Assembly (NCBI GenBank): GCA_030247855.1
Contig: JAPDRN010000036.1
Location: forward strand, 218,147-282,146
Length of the DNA stretch: 64,000 nt
Origin: Knufia peltigerae
Taxonomy: Eukaryota > Ascomycota > Eurotiomycetes > Chaetothyriales > Trichomeriaceae
Direction: 5' to 3'
This document shows positions 35,650-45,798 of the stretch, in pieces. How positions within the stretch are numbered: position 1 is the stretch's first letter; every line of letters begins with the position of its first letter. Both the position numbers and the translations under genes were made by a program. The notes below the pieces were generated by a model. The model was given only the letters and a program-made list of their open reading frames with translations, was not told where the DNA came from and made no database searches.

Positions 35650-36231
35650 TTAGTAAAGACTTTGATTTCTATCCGTCATTAGGGTTGCGGTGCCCCGAGA
35701 ACTCACCGCCCAGATAGCATACGACTTGATCTTTGGATTTGGCGTGTCTGTATTCTCGAACCGGAGACGTCCGATGAATTCGCCGTCGACATGTTCACCG
35801 TTCTTGAGGTCCATGGCCACCCAGGCGATGAAGAGTAAATCGTCGGCGGCGTCGTTGGATGAGTATGCTCTCAAGACGGTGTGTTTGCGGGCATTGAACA
35901 GTGTCCAAGCGTTGTCTCTGCTTTTTCTTATTTCTACTTCGGGAGAAGTCCCTCTGTGCTTTAGTGTGTGGTTCGTTTTACGTGGCTCAAAAGGAGAAAA
36001 GAAAAGCTGCACATCACAACAAGAGTAACAACAAAACTTACCGTCTCTGCCAGTCGAGATATGAGCACCAAATTGAGCTTTGGCGTCGGATGTGAAGATT
36101 TCATCTGCGAGAATGTTGCCGACGTTGGAGTCGTGACTGTCGAGTAAATTGAAAAACCTATCCATCAAGGCCTTTACACCATCCGGGACAGGGTGGTCAG
36201 GCCAGACTGTATCTTGAGTGTTGTAGCCCAT
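35650..36231 (-). CDS. SnoaL/NTF2-like fold protein 2
   Basis: ATG at 36231. A 90-nt intron (36041-35952) leaves the frame open, and removing it joins STGRD to GTSPEVEIRKSRD and yields 163 residues. N-terminal helix VKALMDRFFNLLDSHD, then ILADEIFTSDAKAQFG, central strands ending LLFIAWVAMDLKNGE and FIGRLRFENT. The shape is that of a fungal SnoaL-like/NTF2-like protein but it is not close in sequence to its convergent neighbour at 34955-35440. A second good intron (GTGAGT after IWA near 35704, CTAACACAG ending 35645) would replace the last 17 residues and extend the gene to 35528. Both models are plausible. Substrate unknown. Confidence 0.72.
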   Translation of the reverse strand: MGYNTQDTVWPDHPVPDGVKALMDRFFNLLDSHDSNVGNILADEIFTSDAKAQFGAHISTGRDGKFCCYSCCDVQLFFSPFEPRKTNHTLKHRGTSPEVEIRKSRDNAWTLFNARKHTVLRAYSSNDAADDLLFIAWVAMDLKNGEHVDGEFIGRLRFENTDTPNPKIKSYAIWAVSSRGTATLMTDRNQSLY

Positions 36232-36873
36232 TTTTGTTGATCCTTTTTTTTCTGGTTGACCCAGTGTAAGCTACTGGGTAGGGCGGGTTTTCTGCCCAAG
36301 TCTTTCTTTCCTTCCGAAAAGAAAAGAAAACAAAAATGCCCCAGTGCGAACAAGCTTCTCTCTCTTTCTGGTAGTTGCAATTATGTCTGGTGACTTGGGG
36401 GAGGTACCTTCACAAGCGGTATGTCCGGCTTTGGTTTCCCCAATGATGGGTGGTTGTATCTTGAAAGGTCAAGACCCACACACTTTCCGGATTCGGCCGG
36501 AGTGGACGTCCGGGGGAATTGAAAGGATCTCCTCCGCTCATGTTCAAAAGGTTGCGGTCCGAATAGATCTGGGGGAGAGGGGTTCAGGGATGACATACAC
36601 AGTAGGAGCACCATTACCTAGACAAGCCAACATCAACGAACCATTATTATAGGATGTGGGAGGACCAGAGAGGCTGTAACGATCTTGCTCGTTCTTGATA
36701 TTTGTAAAACCAATTAAAAAGGGCGTGAGTGACCTTTGACCGTATGTAGTGTATGCACCAAAGAATGGTGAGATTAGGACCGCGAGAGTTTTACAAATGA
36801 CTACTAGGAAAGAGACGCTTTCTGTATATCCTGCCGGCAATACCAAGTCAACACCTCAACGGTTGACAGTCTT
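36232..36873. other. Spacer, presumed promoter of SnoaL-like gene 2
   Basis: Purine-rich AAAAGAAAAGAAAACAAAAA tract at about 36317-36337 close to the start codon. No coding region recognised. Confidence 0.35.
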
Positions 36874-37107
36874 TTACAAATGTCCCTGGAATTGAGCCTT
36901 CTCCAGCGCCAGCATCATTTTCACGGTCCACTCCTCATGCGTGTACCCGCCAGAAAAGCGTGGAAATGATTCCACCGTACCTCGAGTCGGGAGCACATCT
37001 TGCCAGACTTTGACGAGCTCGATGGCGGTTGCCAGTCCGGCATATCCTGCTCCAATTACAAAGATCTCGTCTCTTCTGCTTGAATGGTTGCCTTTGGTTT
37101 TTGCCAT
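36874..37107 (-). pseudogene. Collapsed FAD-dependent monooxygenase remnant
   Basis: A 77-codon frame from ATG at 37107 starts with the dinucleotide-binding strand-turn-helix IFVIGAGYAGLATAIEL (GxGxxG), then passes directly into a segment (WQDVLPTRG, GGYTHEEWTVKMMLALEKA) that reads like the far C-terminus of a flavoprotein. A real FAD monooxygenase needs several hundred residues between such parts, so a large internal deletion is the simplest reading. No splice signals were found that would restore the middle. It sits at the edge of the catabolic block and is probably non-functional. Confidence 0.55.
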
Positions 37108-37773
37108 TCTCATGAGGCAAACGTGGATAAAATGATTCAATGGGTGTAAAGACTTCTGGCTTTACAGGACAAAGGTCTCAGTCGCCAAAAAAAGCACGGG
37201 TCTGTCCTCAGGTCGTCGGCCCTCGAAAACCGTCGATTCAATGTTATATGGGGTATTTGGACTTTGTTGCACTGGGTTCATAGGCGTGTCAGTCGACCCT
37301 TACACTCTGATTACGACTGTAATTACATGACTCGGGTGAGTTGGTCACACGCTTGCATTAGCGGTACACAGGCTGTTGTCCTTTCCGTCTTTCATGTACT
37401 TTTGTACGGATACTCGTCGGTGCGGACCCTCCGGTAGAGACACAATCCAGAAGGAGCACCTCCCCGGACAAATGTGGTTTGGGGTGCTGGATACCATCGA
37501 GTGGAATATCCCCCAATGATATTATCAATTCCGCCGTTTTGCTGACACGGAATGGCAGATAAGGTAGGCTGACTATACCTATACGCCGATCATCTATTGG
37601 GAGAGTAACGTTGATCGCGGTCATCCCGGTAGCTACCTATCTGAGAGAGAGTGATATAACTAGGAGAAGACCAAAGATTTGGATATTTGATCACAAGTTT
37701 ACTCTAGTATATTATAGAAGCGGAGACTATAGCACAGATAGTTTCATGTGTCTAGGAGCCATCATTGATAGAC
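37108..37773. other. Spacer between flavoprotein remnant and AACS
   Basis: 666 bp with no supported gene. It includes the 3' region of the acetoacetyl-CoA synthetase. A short frame at 37358-37624 has no family resemblance. Confidence 0.35.
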
Positions 37774-40405
37774 CTATAACTTCGCCGGCACTGCGCCACC
37801 AGCCTTTGTCACTTCTTCGATATTCACAAACTTCTCATAGATCTTCAAGCTCTCAGGATTAGCAACAGCTCCGGAGGGAACAATCGTTCGTCCGGAGACG
37901 ATCTGTTTTACTGCCAACTCAATCTTTTTCCCGTTGATGGTGTATGGAATCTCGTTGACTTGCAGTATATGTTTTGGAACATGTCGCGGTGTGAGTTTCA
38001 TCTGAATGATCTGCTTTGTCCGGGAGATCAGTGAAGCCGTCAGGGGCTTGTCGTCTTTCATCTTGACGAACAATAGGACAGTCTCGTCAGAATCTTGCGG
38101 TCGACGCTGTCCGACGCAAATTGTTTCCTCGAATTCGTGAATGTTGACAATCGCGTTGTAGATCTCGGCTGAACCGAAGCGGACGCCAGATGGGTTGAGA
38201 ACGCCATCCCTGAGAGGTGTTTTTCTGTCAGTGGGAAGCTTCACATACTCTTGTCACGTCCGTAGGGGTAAGATTGTAGACTCATAAGACTTACGATCGC
38301 CCAAGCATGACAAATCCACCAGTCAGAGGCGACATGGACACAAAGTCGCCCTGCTGCCAAATGCCGCGGCCGTAACGAGAAAAGTACGAGTCCTCGTACC
38401 TCTTGTCACCTTTTTCTCCCCAAAACATGACTGGTTGGCTAGGAAATGGCATTCTGCACACGAGCTCTCCAGGCTGTCCGGTTTTGGCTATTGAGACAGG
38501 TTGGTCTTTCTCCGAGTCAAGTATGTCAATGGCCATCCCGAGTGATGCTCTTTGTATCTCGCCGCAGTACTCGGGTGATGTAGGGTCACCATTAACGACT
38601 GGGAGTTGCAAGCAAAAGTTAGCAAACAGGCTCTGCTCCGTTTCAAATGGAGCTCTTGTTAAATTTCAATACTTACGTGAACCCGCAAGATCAGTTCCGC
38701 CACTTGAAGATATCAGGTGAACTCGGGGCGGAAACCCAATTTTGTGAAACCACTCACATACGTCCGGCTGGAGGACTGAGCCTGTTGAAGAGACGGTTCG
38801 CAGACTCGAGAGATCGATTGTGTCTTCTAATGTCGTTCATGAGTGAGCATTGAGGCTTTTTATCTCCCATTTGAAAAACGACTTACGGGGCCTTATCCCA
38901 GATTGCTTCAAATCAGATAGGAACCTTGCAGAGGTGCCAAACAAAGTAATCCTAAGATTTGTTAGTTTAGAAGCGCCAAATCATCTCAGAGATGGATACC
39001 AACTTCAATGTCTCAACCATCCGAAGGGTCACAAGAGGATCTGGTTGCAGGGGAGATCCATCATAGAGAACGACTTTGCCGCCATATGACAAACCGACCA
39101 AGACCATCAGCCACATGATCCAACCTGTCTGAAAACCAGCGTCTTCTGGTTAGTGTTTCACACTCTTTAATGAAGGCCGAGGCGTGTGATTTCTTTACTC
39201 ACCGTTGTGTACTGATATATTGTATCCCTCGGGCGAACATCAAGGTGTAGCATGTAGTCTTTCTTGATTTTCATCAGAGCGCCCTAGAGCAATGTCAATC
39301 AATGAGGGTACGATAAACATGCAGAAGCGTGCAGGCTCACCATGGCACTGTGGACGATACATTTTGGAGATCCAGTCTAAGAAACGTCAGCGTCATTAAT
39401 TCTCACTTTGGCCTCACAGGCAATGAGCTTCGCAATCTTCTCACCGTGCCTGAAGAATACACTATAAACCCAGGATGGGAGAACGAGAGTTGCTCAAATA
39501 CCAACTTGTTTCCTGTCGCGAGGTCATTGAAGTCGTCCCATGTCACCATCCCGGGAAGCAAGGTTGAGTTGACGGCGTCTCGGCCTCTGGGGATGACAAT
39601 CATTTTCTGAAAGTTTGGAAGCTTGCGCAGTTCCTCTAGACATCTTCGAGCTTTGTCCATTAGCGGTCGTCTCTGGCCATTGTAAACAACAGAGGTCTCG
39701 ATTAAGAGAAATCGAGGTTCGATCTGCCGGAGTCGGTCCAAAATCCCACTCACTCCCATGTCTGGAGATGAAGTGGACCAAATTGCGCCTATAGAAAGGA
39801 CGGCCAGGGCGGTCACTATTGCCTCGGGCGTGTTTGTGATCACTGCGGCCACCCGGTCTCCCTTTCGAAGACCACTATTTCGCATCGCATCGGCCAATAT
39901 CGTAACGCGTGCATGTAGTTGGCGCCATGTGATGTCTTCGATCGTTGAAAGCCCCTCGGAACATGCATGTAGTGCGACATTCTCCCACGATGTTTTGCTT
40001 TGAAAAATATGTTCGGTGAAGTTGGCCTTCACGTCGGGGAAAAATCGCGGTGGTGGAAACATCTCGAAGTCCTGCAGGAACCTCCCAAAAAGCGTTAGTT
40101 ATGTGGCATTGTTACATACACAAATTTCCAGAACGTTATTCAGAAAAGGGGAGTCTTGCTCTTGTATCATATGCTCGTGTGGGAATAATCCCTGGCTTTA
40201 GACCTTCATACTGGAAAAGGTCAATCCAGAAGTCTTCTGCTGTAACCCGGCTGGTCGACCAAGCATGGAGATCTTCATAGTTTCTCAGGTTGATCTTCCT
40301 CTTTGTATTGACCCAGCGACGGAATTTGTCCATGTTGGTCTGCTCTGTATGTGGGTGAACCCATAACACGTCTGGATGTTTGGTATTTGGCTCGGTGATC
40401 GCCAT
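37774..40405 (-). CDS. Acetoacetyl-CoA synthetase
   Basis: Nine exons (40405-40160, 40071-39445, 39376-39341, 39283-39203, 39128-39004, 38951-38887, 38826-38677, 38598-38295, 38209-37774) give 689 residues, normal for the family. ANL-superfamily landmarks: GFIVYSSGT joined to TGSPKCIVH (phosphate loop, split by intron 2), the acyl-pocket segment SSSGGTDLAG, QQGDFVSMSP, LGRSDGVLNPSGVRFGSAEIY (hinge region) and INGKKIELAVKQIV with the adenylating Lys. It starts MAITEPNTKHPDVLWVHP like other acetoacetyl-CoA synthetases. ATP-dependent activation of acetoacetate to acetoacetyl-CoA, cytosolic. Intron 1 must use a GC donor (40159-40158) because the frame otherwise meets TAA. The aldolase gene lies directly upstream on the same strand. 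Confidence 0.92.
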
Positions 40406-40740
40406 CTTCGGCCACGAGGCTTTGTGGTCTGAGGTCGCTCTAGTCGCAACTATGAAATGTTTCCCCCGGCTTGAGGTATCCTTGTCACAGAGATATAAAA
40501 ATTAAACTCGCTTTTGATGATGATATTGCTAGCTGGCCAGTTGTAGTCTTTGAAACGGAGAACACTAGCACCGATGGGTTCGGACCTCTTCACGGGAACC
40601 GTATTGTGGATTCCCACTGGCTCCTCGAGGAGAATCTCTGAGATTACAAGTACCTAGACAGTGCACAGTCTGGCATAAAAATCTCTATCTAGAGATCCTG
40701 GACTGGCGAAACTTTACAATTACCCGCCCAAGGACCAAAT
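40406..40740. other. Spacer between aldolase and AACS
   Basis: 335 bp between two minus-strand genes. Presumed AACS promoter, with an AT-rich ATATAAAAATTAAA stretch at about 40493-40506, some 90 bp upstream of the start codon. No ORF. Confidence 0.4.
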
Positions 40741-41697
40741 TTATATGCTGTTTTCGTAGTCAATGGCTTCCTTGATCGCCTCAGCCCACGATTTTGCGTC
40801 TGTCGGCGAGGCTTGGGGCAGCGGCCGTCTAGGATTTCCTCCATACCCAAAGTATGTCTGTAAAACGCTTTTGACACTCGTCACCCCACCGGCTACCAAT
40901 GTGCCATCTGTATGGGCAAGAAGCTGCTGAAGTTTTCTTATCTCTTCTGGCTTACCTCCACCGACACAGAGATCGAATAGCTTGACACACGACTTGGGCA
41001 AAACATTCCCCAACCCGACGATAACACCAGTTCCTCCGGCTGTCAGGGTCGAGGCAATGCAATCTGCTAGGCCTACCAGGGCATGGAAACCTGATTCCGG
41101 AGAGCTCGAGGTGTTTTCGCCAACAGTTGACGCTACACGGGTGATTTTCCCCATATTTGCACACGTGAATTTGCAGCCCGTGATATTTGGGTGAGAGGCC
41201 AACTTGATAATGAGATCGGAGTGAAGATCTGTCCCTGATACAACTGGTGGATAGTTGTAAATGATGACGGGTATGGGTGATACTGTTGCGATTTCCTCGT
41301 AGAAGTCGATGATATTCTGACGTGAGTACGCGCCCTTGAAGTAGCATGGTGGCAAAATTAGTGCGTAATCTGCCCCTGCCTCGTGAAACTCCCTGCAGAA
41401 GCTGCTTGCCTCGTGAATGGACTGTGCGGAGCAATTTGAGGTGATTGGCAGACGTCCAAACCCTGCGGCGTCTAACGTCCCTCGGATCGCGCGGATCAAG
41501 GCTGTTTTTTCTTCATGGCTCAGATGAGCACCTTCACCATTAGATCCTGCAAGAACAATGCTGTTCACTCCTGCCTTGGCCAAACGTAGGACATGCTTTT
41601 TCATGGCGACAACGTCAATATCTTCATCCTTGGTGTTGAACAGAGTGACTGTTGCGACACTAACTCCTGGTTTCAAAGTTCGACGTTCTGACAGCAT
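40741..41697 (-). CDS. DapA-family aldolase (4-hydroxy-2-oxoglutarate aldolase-like)
   Basis: Intronless, 318 codons from ATG at 41697. The (beta/alpha)8 Schiff-base aldolase signature is complete: LAGSNGEGAHLSHEE at about 49-63, IYNYPP with Tyr148, and the Schiff-base lysine Lys176 in TGCKFTCANMGK, followed by the small-residue GGTGVIVGLGN loop. Fungi do not make lysine by the diaminopimelate route, so this is not dihydrodipicolinate synthase. Relatives cleave 4-hydroxy-2-oxoglutarate, 2-keto-3-deoxy acids or N-acetylneuraminate to pyruvate (or glyoxylate) plus an aldehyde. Next to ring-cleavage and acylpyruvate-hydrolase-type enzymes, a pyruvate-releasing step is a reasonable inference. Exact substrate unknown. 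Confidence 0.9.
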   Translation of the reverse strand: MLSERRTLKPGVSVATVTLFNTKDEDIDVVAMKKHVLRLAKAGVNSIVLAGSNGEGAHLSHEEKTALIRAIRGTLDAAGFGRLPITSNCSAQSIHEASSFCREFHEAGADYALILPPCYFKGAYSRQNIIDFYEEIATVSPIPVIIYNYPPVVSGTDLHSDLIIKLASHPNITGCKFTCANMGKITRVASTVGENTSSSPESGFHALVGLADCIASTLTAGGTGVIVGLGNVLPKSCVKLFDLCVGGGKPEEIRKLQQLLAHTDGTLVAGGVTSVKSVLQTYFGYGGNPRRPLPQASPTDAKSWAEAIKEAIDYENSI

Positions 41698-42504
41698 GCT
41701 GGGCAGTTAAAAGTGCGTGATGTCTGAGTATGAACGATGTGAAGCAGTTGTAGCCCTGAGGAACATACGAACTATTTCAAGCTAGTTGAGGCTGCTGTGG
41801 TGACAGCATAGCGGCACTTTGGGACGATCCAAGTCTTCACTAATGACATATGCTCTATGCCACACCATTTTAGTACGCTGAAACAGGAATTCCGAACGTT
41901 CTTGAGCGGCCGGGTTCATAGAATGATTCAACGATGACTATTGTATCATTGCCGGTAGCTCCGGACACAAGCCCTGAAATCCAGGTTCATACAGTACATG
42001 ATTGGATTTCCCTAAACCGAGCTTCAACAGCCAGTACAGCGTCTGTTAAGCTACCGTGCTAACAGGAGGGCTGGATTTGGACAGGCTCATCAAAAGTCTA
42101 GACACTCATCTTCCGAGGTGTATCTAGAAATTTTGATGGCTGTCAGCTATGTGGATACTTCCTCGGTATTGAAAGGACCAAGTTTAACTATGTATGTTAA
42201 TCGCCATCAATCGTGATGTGCATTGAGATGACTAGAAATCCACTGACTGCATATATATATGAATATTTACACCTTGGCAAGTCAGGATGAGGGCTATTGA
42301 CACTAACAGAAGCCGCATCCATGGCATTAAAGGTGACGTTTCCATAACCCGCTTAATGAAGATATGTTATTGAGGAGCGCGGCGCGACGGTATTGCAGTT
42401 CTCTCACAGAAAGGAGCACAGATCTTATCGGCACTATAAGAGTGGTCTATGCCTAGTCATACTTAGGATCCAAGTTTAGCTTATCAGGATCAGAGTGATT
42501 CCAT
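41698..42504. other. Spacer upstream of the aldolase
   Basis: About 0.8 kb, AT-rich in places (TATATATATATG at 42248-42262), no gene supported. Presumed promoter of the aldolase plus decayed sequence. Confidence 0.35.
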
Positions 42505-42790
42505 TCAACTTGTTTTGGCGGCTGACGGAGGCGGAACTGGGACATTCCAGAATCGTGGCTCGTAGTTGGTGATGTAATGTTTCATACGTGGAATGTCCCA
42601 GAAATTCTCCGTCTCCTTCATTGACTCTGCCAGATGCTGTGGCTCGCTTGCAATTCCAGAAGTCTTCAATACGCTTGACATAGAATCCTGTAAGTCTATC
42701 GTGATCCAAAAGAGGTAGCGGACCTATTTTCTTTGCCCACTCATCGTCGCGATGGCAGATATCTGCTTATTGCTGCCTGGGCATGTTGGC
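42505..42790 (-). pseudogene. Frameshifted C-terminal remnant of an unrecognised gene
   Basis: Two minus-strand frames read like pieces of one protein. Right part (about 42760-42620): DDEWAKKIGPLPLLDHDRL then TGFYVKRIEDFW. Left part in another frame from about 42660 to the stop at 42505: EPQHLAESMKETENFWDI, MKHYITNYEPRFWNVPVPPP. Repeated aromatic residues and the smooth end make chance unlikely, and a small insertion/deletion near 42640-42660 would unite them. Alternatively the left part alone is a 58-codon ORF (ATG 42681). I do not recognise the family. Confidence 0.35.
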
Positions 42791-43310
42791 ATCTACCTAG
42801 TGAACTTGAAGACGTGAGTATTTCGCCAGTATTGGATGAAATATTCCTATGATACGTCCGGCCTCTTATAACAAGTTGCAGTAATCTCGATAATGGAGTC
42901 TTTAGAGTCAGGGGCACTCAAAATTAAGACATCTTGAGTCAAATGTTAAAGTATCGAGAACTTGAGCACCAGTGTGAATTGTTAGCTGCCTAGTATCTTA
43001 GTTCTTTGATTTATCTTTCACCATTTCCCGTGTTTTGCTGGGGGTCTACCATACCGCACACGTACCAAAGTCTCGTTCTGTATCTCGTAGCATTACCGAC
43101 CACTTCTAGAGAACTTCTAGCACCCCCAGGCCAATAGCGACTTTCCTCGTTCGGATGATGCTCAGGCGGTCAGCTTCAGCAAAGGTTCATATAGAGCGAT
43201 TCGTACGCCTCCAGGTCGTGACGCTGTGCGCATGGTGTTTCATGCTAGACGAATTTGCCATCTCCTAGCTATCAATCTCTTTTTCTTTCCAAAGAAACCA
43301 GATCAACACG
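42791..43310. other. Spacer upstream of P450 fragment
   Basis: No gene seen. TTCTTTTTCTTTCC pyrimidine tract just before 43311 suggests a former promoter of the P450. Confidence 0.3.
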
Positions 43311-43990
43311 ATGGCATATGCGGTGGTAACGGCGGCCATAGCACTAGGGCTGTTGGTTTACGTAGTGCTCTGTATAGGGCGACGGGGGAAGGACTTACCC
43401 CCTGGTGCTTATGATGCCAGAACTAAAGACGTGTTTCAACATTGACGAGGCCCAAAAACCTTGCCATTAACTGGCAATATCCATCAAATTCCCAAAGAGA
43501 AGGCCTGCCTAAAGTATGTTAAATATACTTGGATCTTCTATCGCAGAGCTCTTGTGAATGGTTAAACTAATTGGTTAAATTCCACGAATGGTCCAAGGAA
43601 TATGGGTCTATCTATTCAATCAAGGTCGCCTCTCAGACCACCATCGTTTTGACAGACAGACGTTTGGTCAAGGAGTTGATAGAGAAGCAGAGCTCAGTCT
43701 CCAGTAATCGACCTAGATCTTATATCATGAAGCATATAGTGTACGAGGGTGACGACATCATTCTCATGCAAGCAGATGATCCTCATTGGAAGATGGCTCG
43801 CCGATTCATGCACCAAATCTTTATTTGTGTATACATCATCTCCTCAAACTAAAACTGTTCAGTCCGGGGCGACTAGCCTGCATTGAAGCACACACACACA
43901 CCTCTTGAGAAGTGTTACTGGCATTGAAACTATCCCTTACTAATCAGGACCTCTTACCCATTTACAATACTACTTGCGACTTGATGTTGC
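43311..43990 (+). pseudogene. Truncated cytochrome P450
   Basis: The start is typical of a microsomal P450: membrane anchor VVTAAIALGLLVYVVLC, then GKDLPPGPKTLPLTGN once a 45-nt intron (43405-43449) is removed. Exon 2 ends LK with a GTATGT donor at 43514, but the expected acceptor before FHEWSKEYGSIYSIK (about 43575) reads TTAA instead of an AG. A third block runs through KVASQTTIVLTDRRLVKELIEK and DPHWKMARRFMHQIF (to about 43825). After that only weak echoes remain (LACIEAHTHTPLEKCY, about 43871-43920, overlapping a CA run). No I-helix, ExxR or heme-Cys loop exists in the window, so about three quarters of the enzyme is missing. Confidence 0.75.
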
Positions 43991-44007
43991 GTAAAGTTGG
44001 TTGAAGT

Positions 44008-45147
44008 ATGTGTCATCTGTTAGAAGGAGTGGCCCTAGTCACTGGAGGAGGCTCTGGTAAGACGTTACCTGCTTCTTTCTTTTCACGGCTCAAAGTGCAA
44101 AAGGGATAGGTCAAGCCACCTGCGTGGCTCTCGTACGGCACGGCGTTAAGTGACTTGCAGTTCTAGACATCAACGTGGTCGGCCTTCGCGAGACAAAAGA
44201 TCTTGTTGAAAGGATTCGGAGAGTCGACGTGCTTCAACTTCACGTTGACCTTGCTGAAGAGAATTCCATCATCTCAGGTGTTCAAAGGGCAGTAGATCAC
44301 TTTGGGAGCATCGACATCCTGATAAACAATGCTGCGATAGCTGGTGCAATTCGACCTTCTACTGATGTGGCGACCGGAGACTTTGGCAAGATCATTGATG
44401 TCAACCTGATCGGGCTTTGGGTGTGCCAAAGGGAGGCCATCAAACAAATGCTGAAGCAGGATCCGATCAAGCAACGGTTTGCTGTGTCCTACATGATCTA
44501 TCATGGACACAGCGCTGACACACATTGCAGTATAGGACCAGCATCACGAGGCGTGATTGTGAATCTATCCTCGACTTATGGCCTCGTCTCGCCTCCTGGG
44601 GGACTTTCGACACCCGCTTATGTTACAAGGTGAGTTCGAACTTTCCAATCAGAACTTCAATACGAGAACATTGGTGACCTCTCCGAGACAGCAAGCATGG
44701 AATATTGGGCATAACGAAAACCGTAAGTAAAAAGGGAGATCAACAATCTAGACGGAAAACTTAACCAAGCACATAAAGGATGCAACTTCTTTTGCCAAAG
44801 ACGGAGTTCGCATCAATGCTGTCTGTCCCGGGTAAGCATTCTGAGAAGGGGATTATGCAATTCAATGGACGGCTGAATTATAAAAAAGCTTTGTGAACAC
44901 ACCGGCCATCAAAGAAGCTGCTCGGGCCAGTCCGCTAGTCCAGGACGAAGAAAAGAAAGTTCCCATGGGTCGTTTCGGCGAGCCTGAAGAGCTGGCAGAA
45001 GTGATATGCTTCTTAGCATCGCCGATGAGTAGCTATATGACAGGCACCAGCGTCGTCGTGGGCGGGTAAGCTCACTCCCACCGTCCAAGCCCAGACCCTA
45101 GAACTGTCAGATACTGACTGTTCAACAGTGGCTTTACATGCGTTTAA
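44008..45147 (+). pseudogene. Short-chain dehydrogenase with in-frame stop
   Basis: The gene is nearly perfect: ATG 44008, exon 1 ends GGGS at 44056, intron, then GIGQATCVALVRHGVK. There an in-frame TGA at 44151-44153 interrupts, followed without a break by LAVLDINVVGLRETK. Beyond it all SDR hallmarks are intact: INNAAIAGA, IVNLSSTYG, the active pair YVTSK (split by an intron near 44631), INAVCPGFVNTPA, MGRFGEPEELA and VVGGGFTCV ending at 45147. Five or six short introns keep good signals. No alternative splice removes the stop without losing the TGGGSGIG loop. A CGA-to-TGA (Arg to stop) change is the simplest cause. Otherwise it would be a 260-residue classical SDR. Confidence 0.75.
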
Positions 45148-45798
45148 CTACGAGCATGATAATGATAAAAGAAATCAATAGCCAGTTGGGGCAATGATTT
45201 CTCACCGTATGTTTAAGCATTGGCAAGGGGAGAGGGGCACAGATCAAGAAGCAATGACGAGCACCAGCGATTGAGTCGACCAGCACAGTTCCAGGCCAGC
45301 CGAACACTATAGTAGACACCACTTCAGTCGAAGATCCACTGATAGATAGCTTACTCATGTCCAACTAGCTATCCCCTCCAGCTTTTGCTGAAATCCCCCG
45401 TAGGGTTAGGAAACAAAGCATTGTTTGTGCCCCGGGAAACGAAAAGTGGATCCGGCCTCGGAATAGTCGACCAACTCGTTCGTACCGCCGACCGCTTTTG
45501 TTCGCAATGTCCCTAAACATCCTCCCCGATAACTTCAGCCCAGATCCTCGTCCGAAGAGCCTGGTAACAGACAGCAAAACCCAGCTTCCAGTAATACCGA
45601 AAAGCCGAATCATCCAGGCCAACGAAACACAGGTCAGTTAACAATGACGCACCATCACTTTGCCTTAATTTGACTTCCCTTAGACCCTCAGCTACAGTCC
45701 CAAATCAATCCTTCCTCATCGGACATACCGCGACCAGAAAATAGAGACCCTGAAAGAAGATTCATTGCCTAATATCCATTCACAACTCGTGGCCCAAC
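45148..45798. other. Spacer upstream of VOC gene
   Basis: 651 bp. Presumed promoter of the plus-strand metalloenzyme. Minus-strand frames at 45134-45622 show no family features. Confidence 0.35.
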
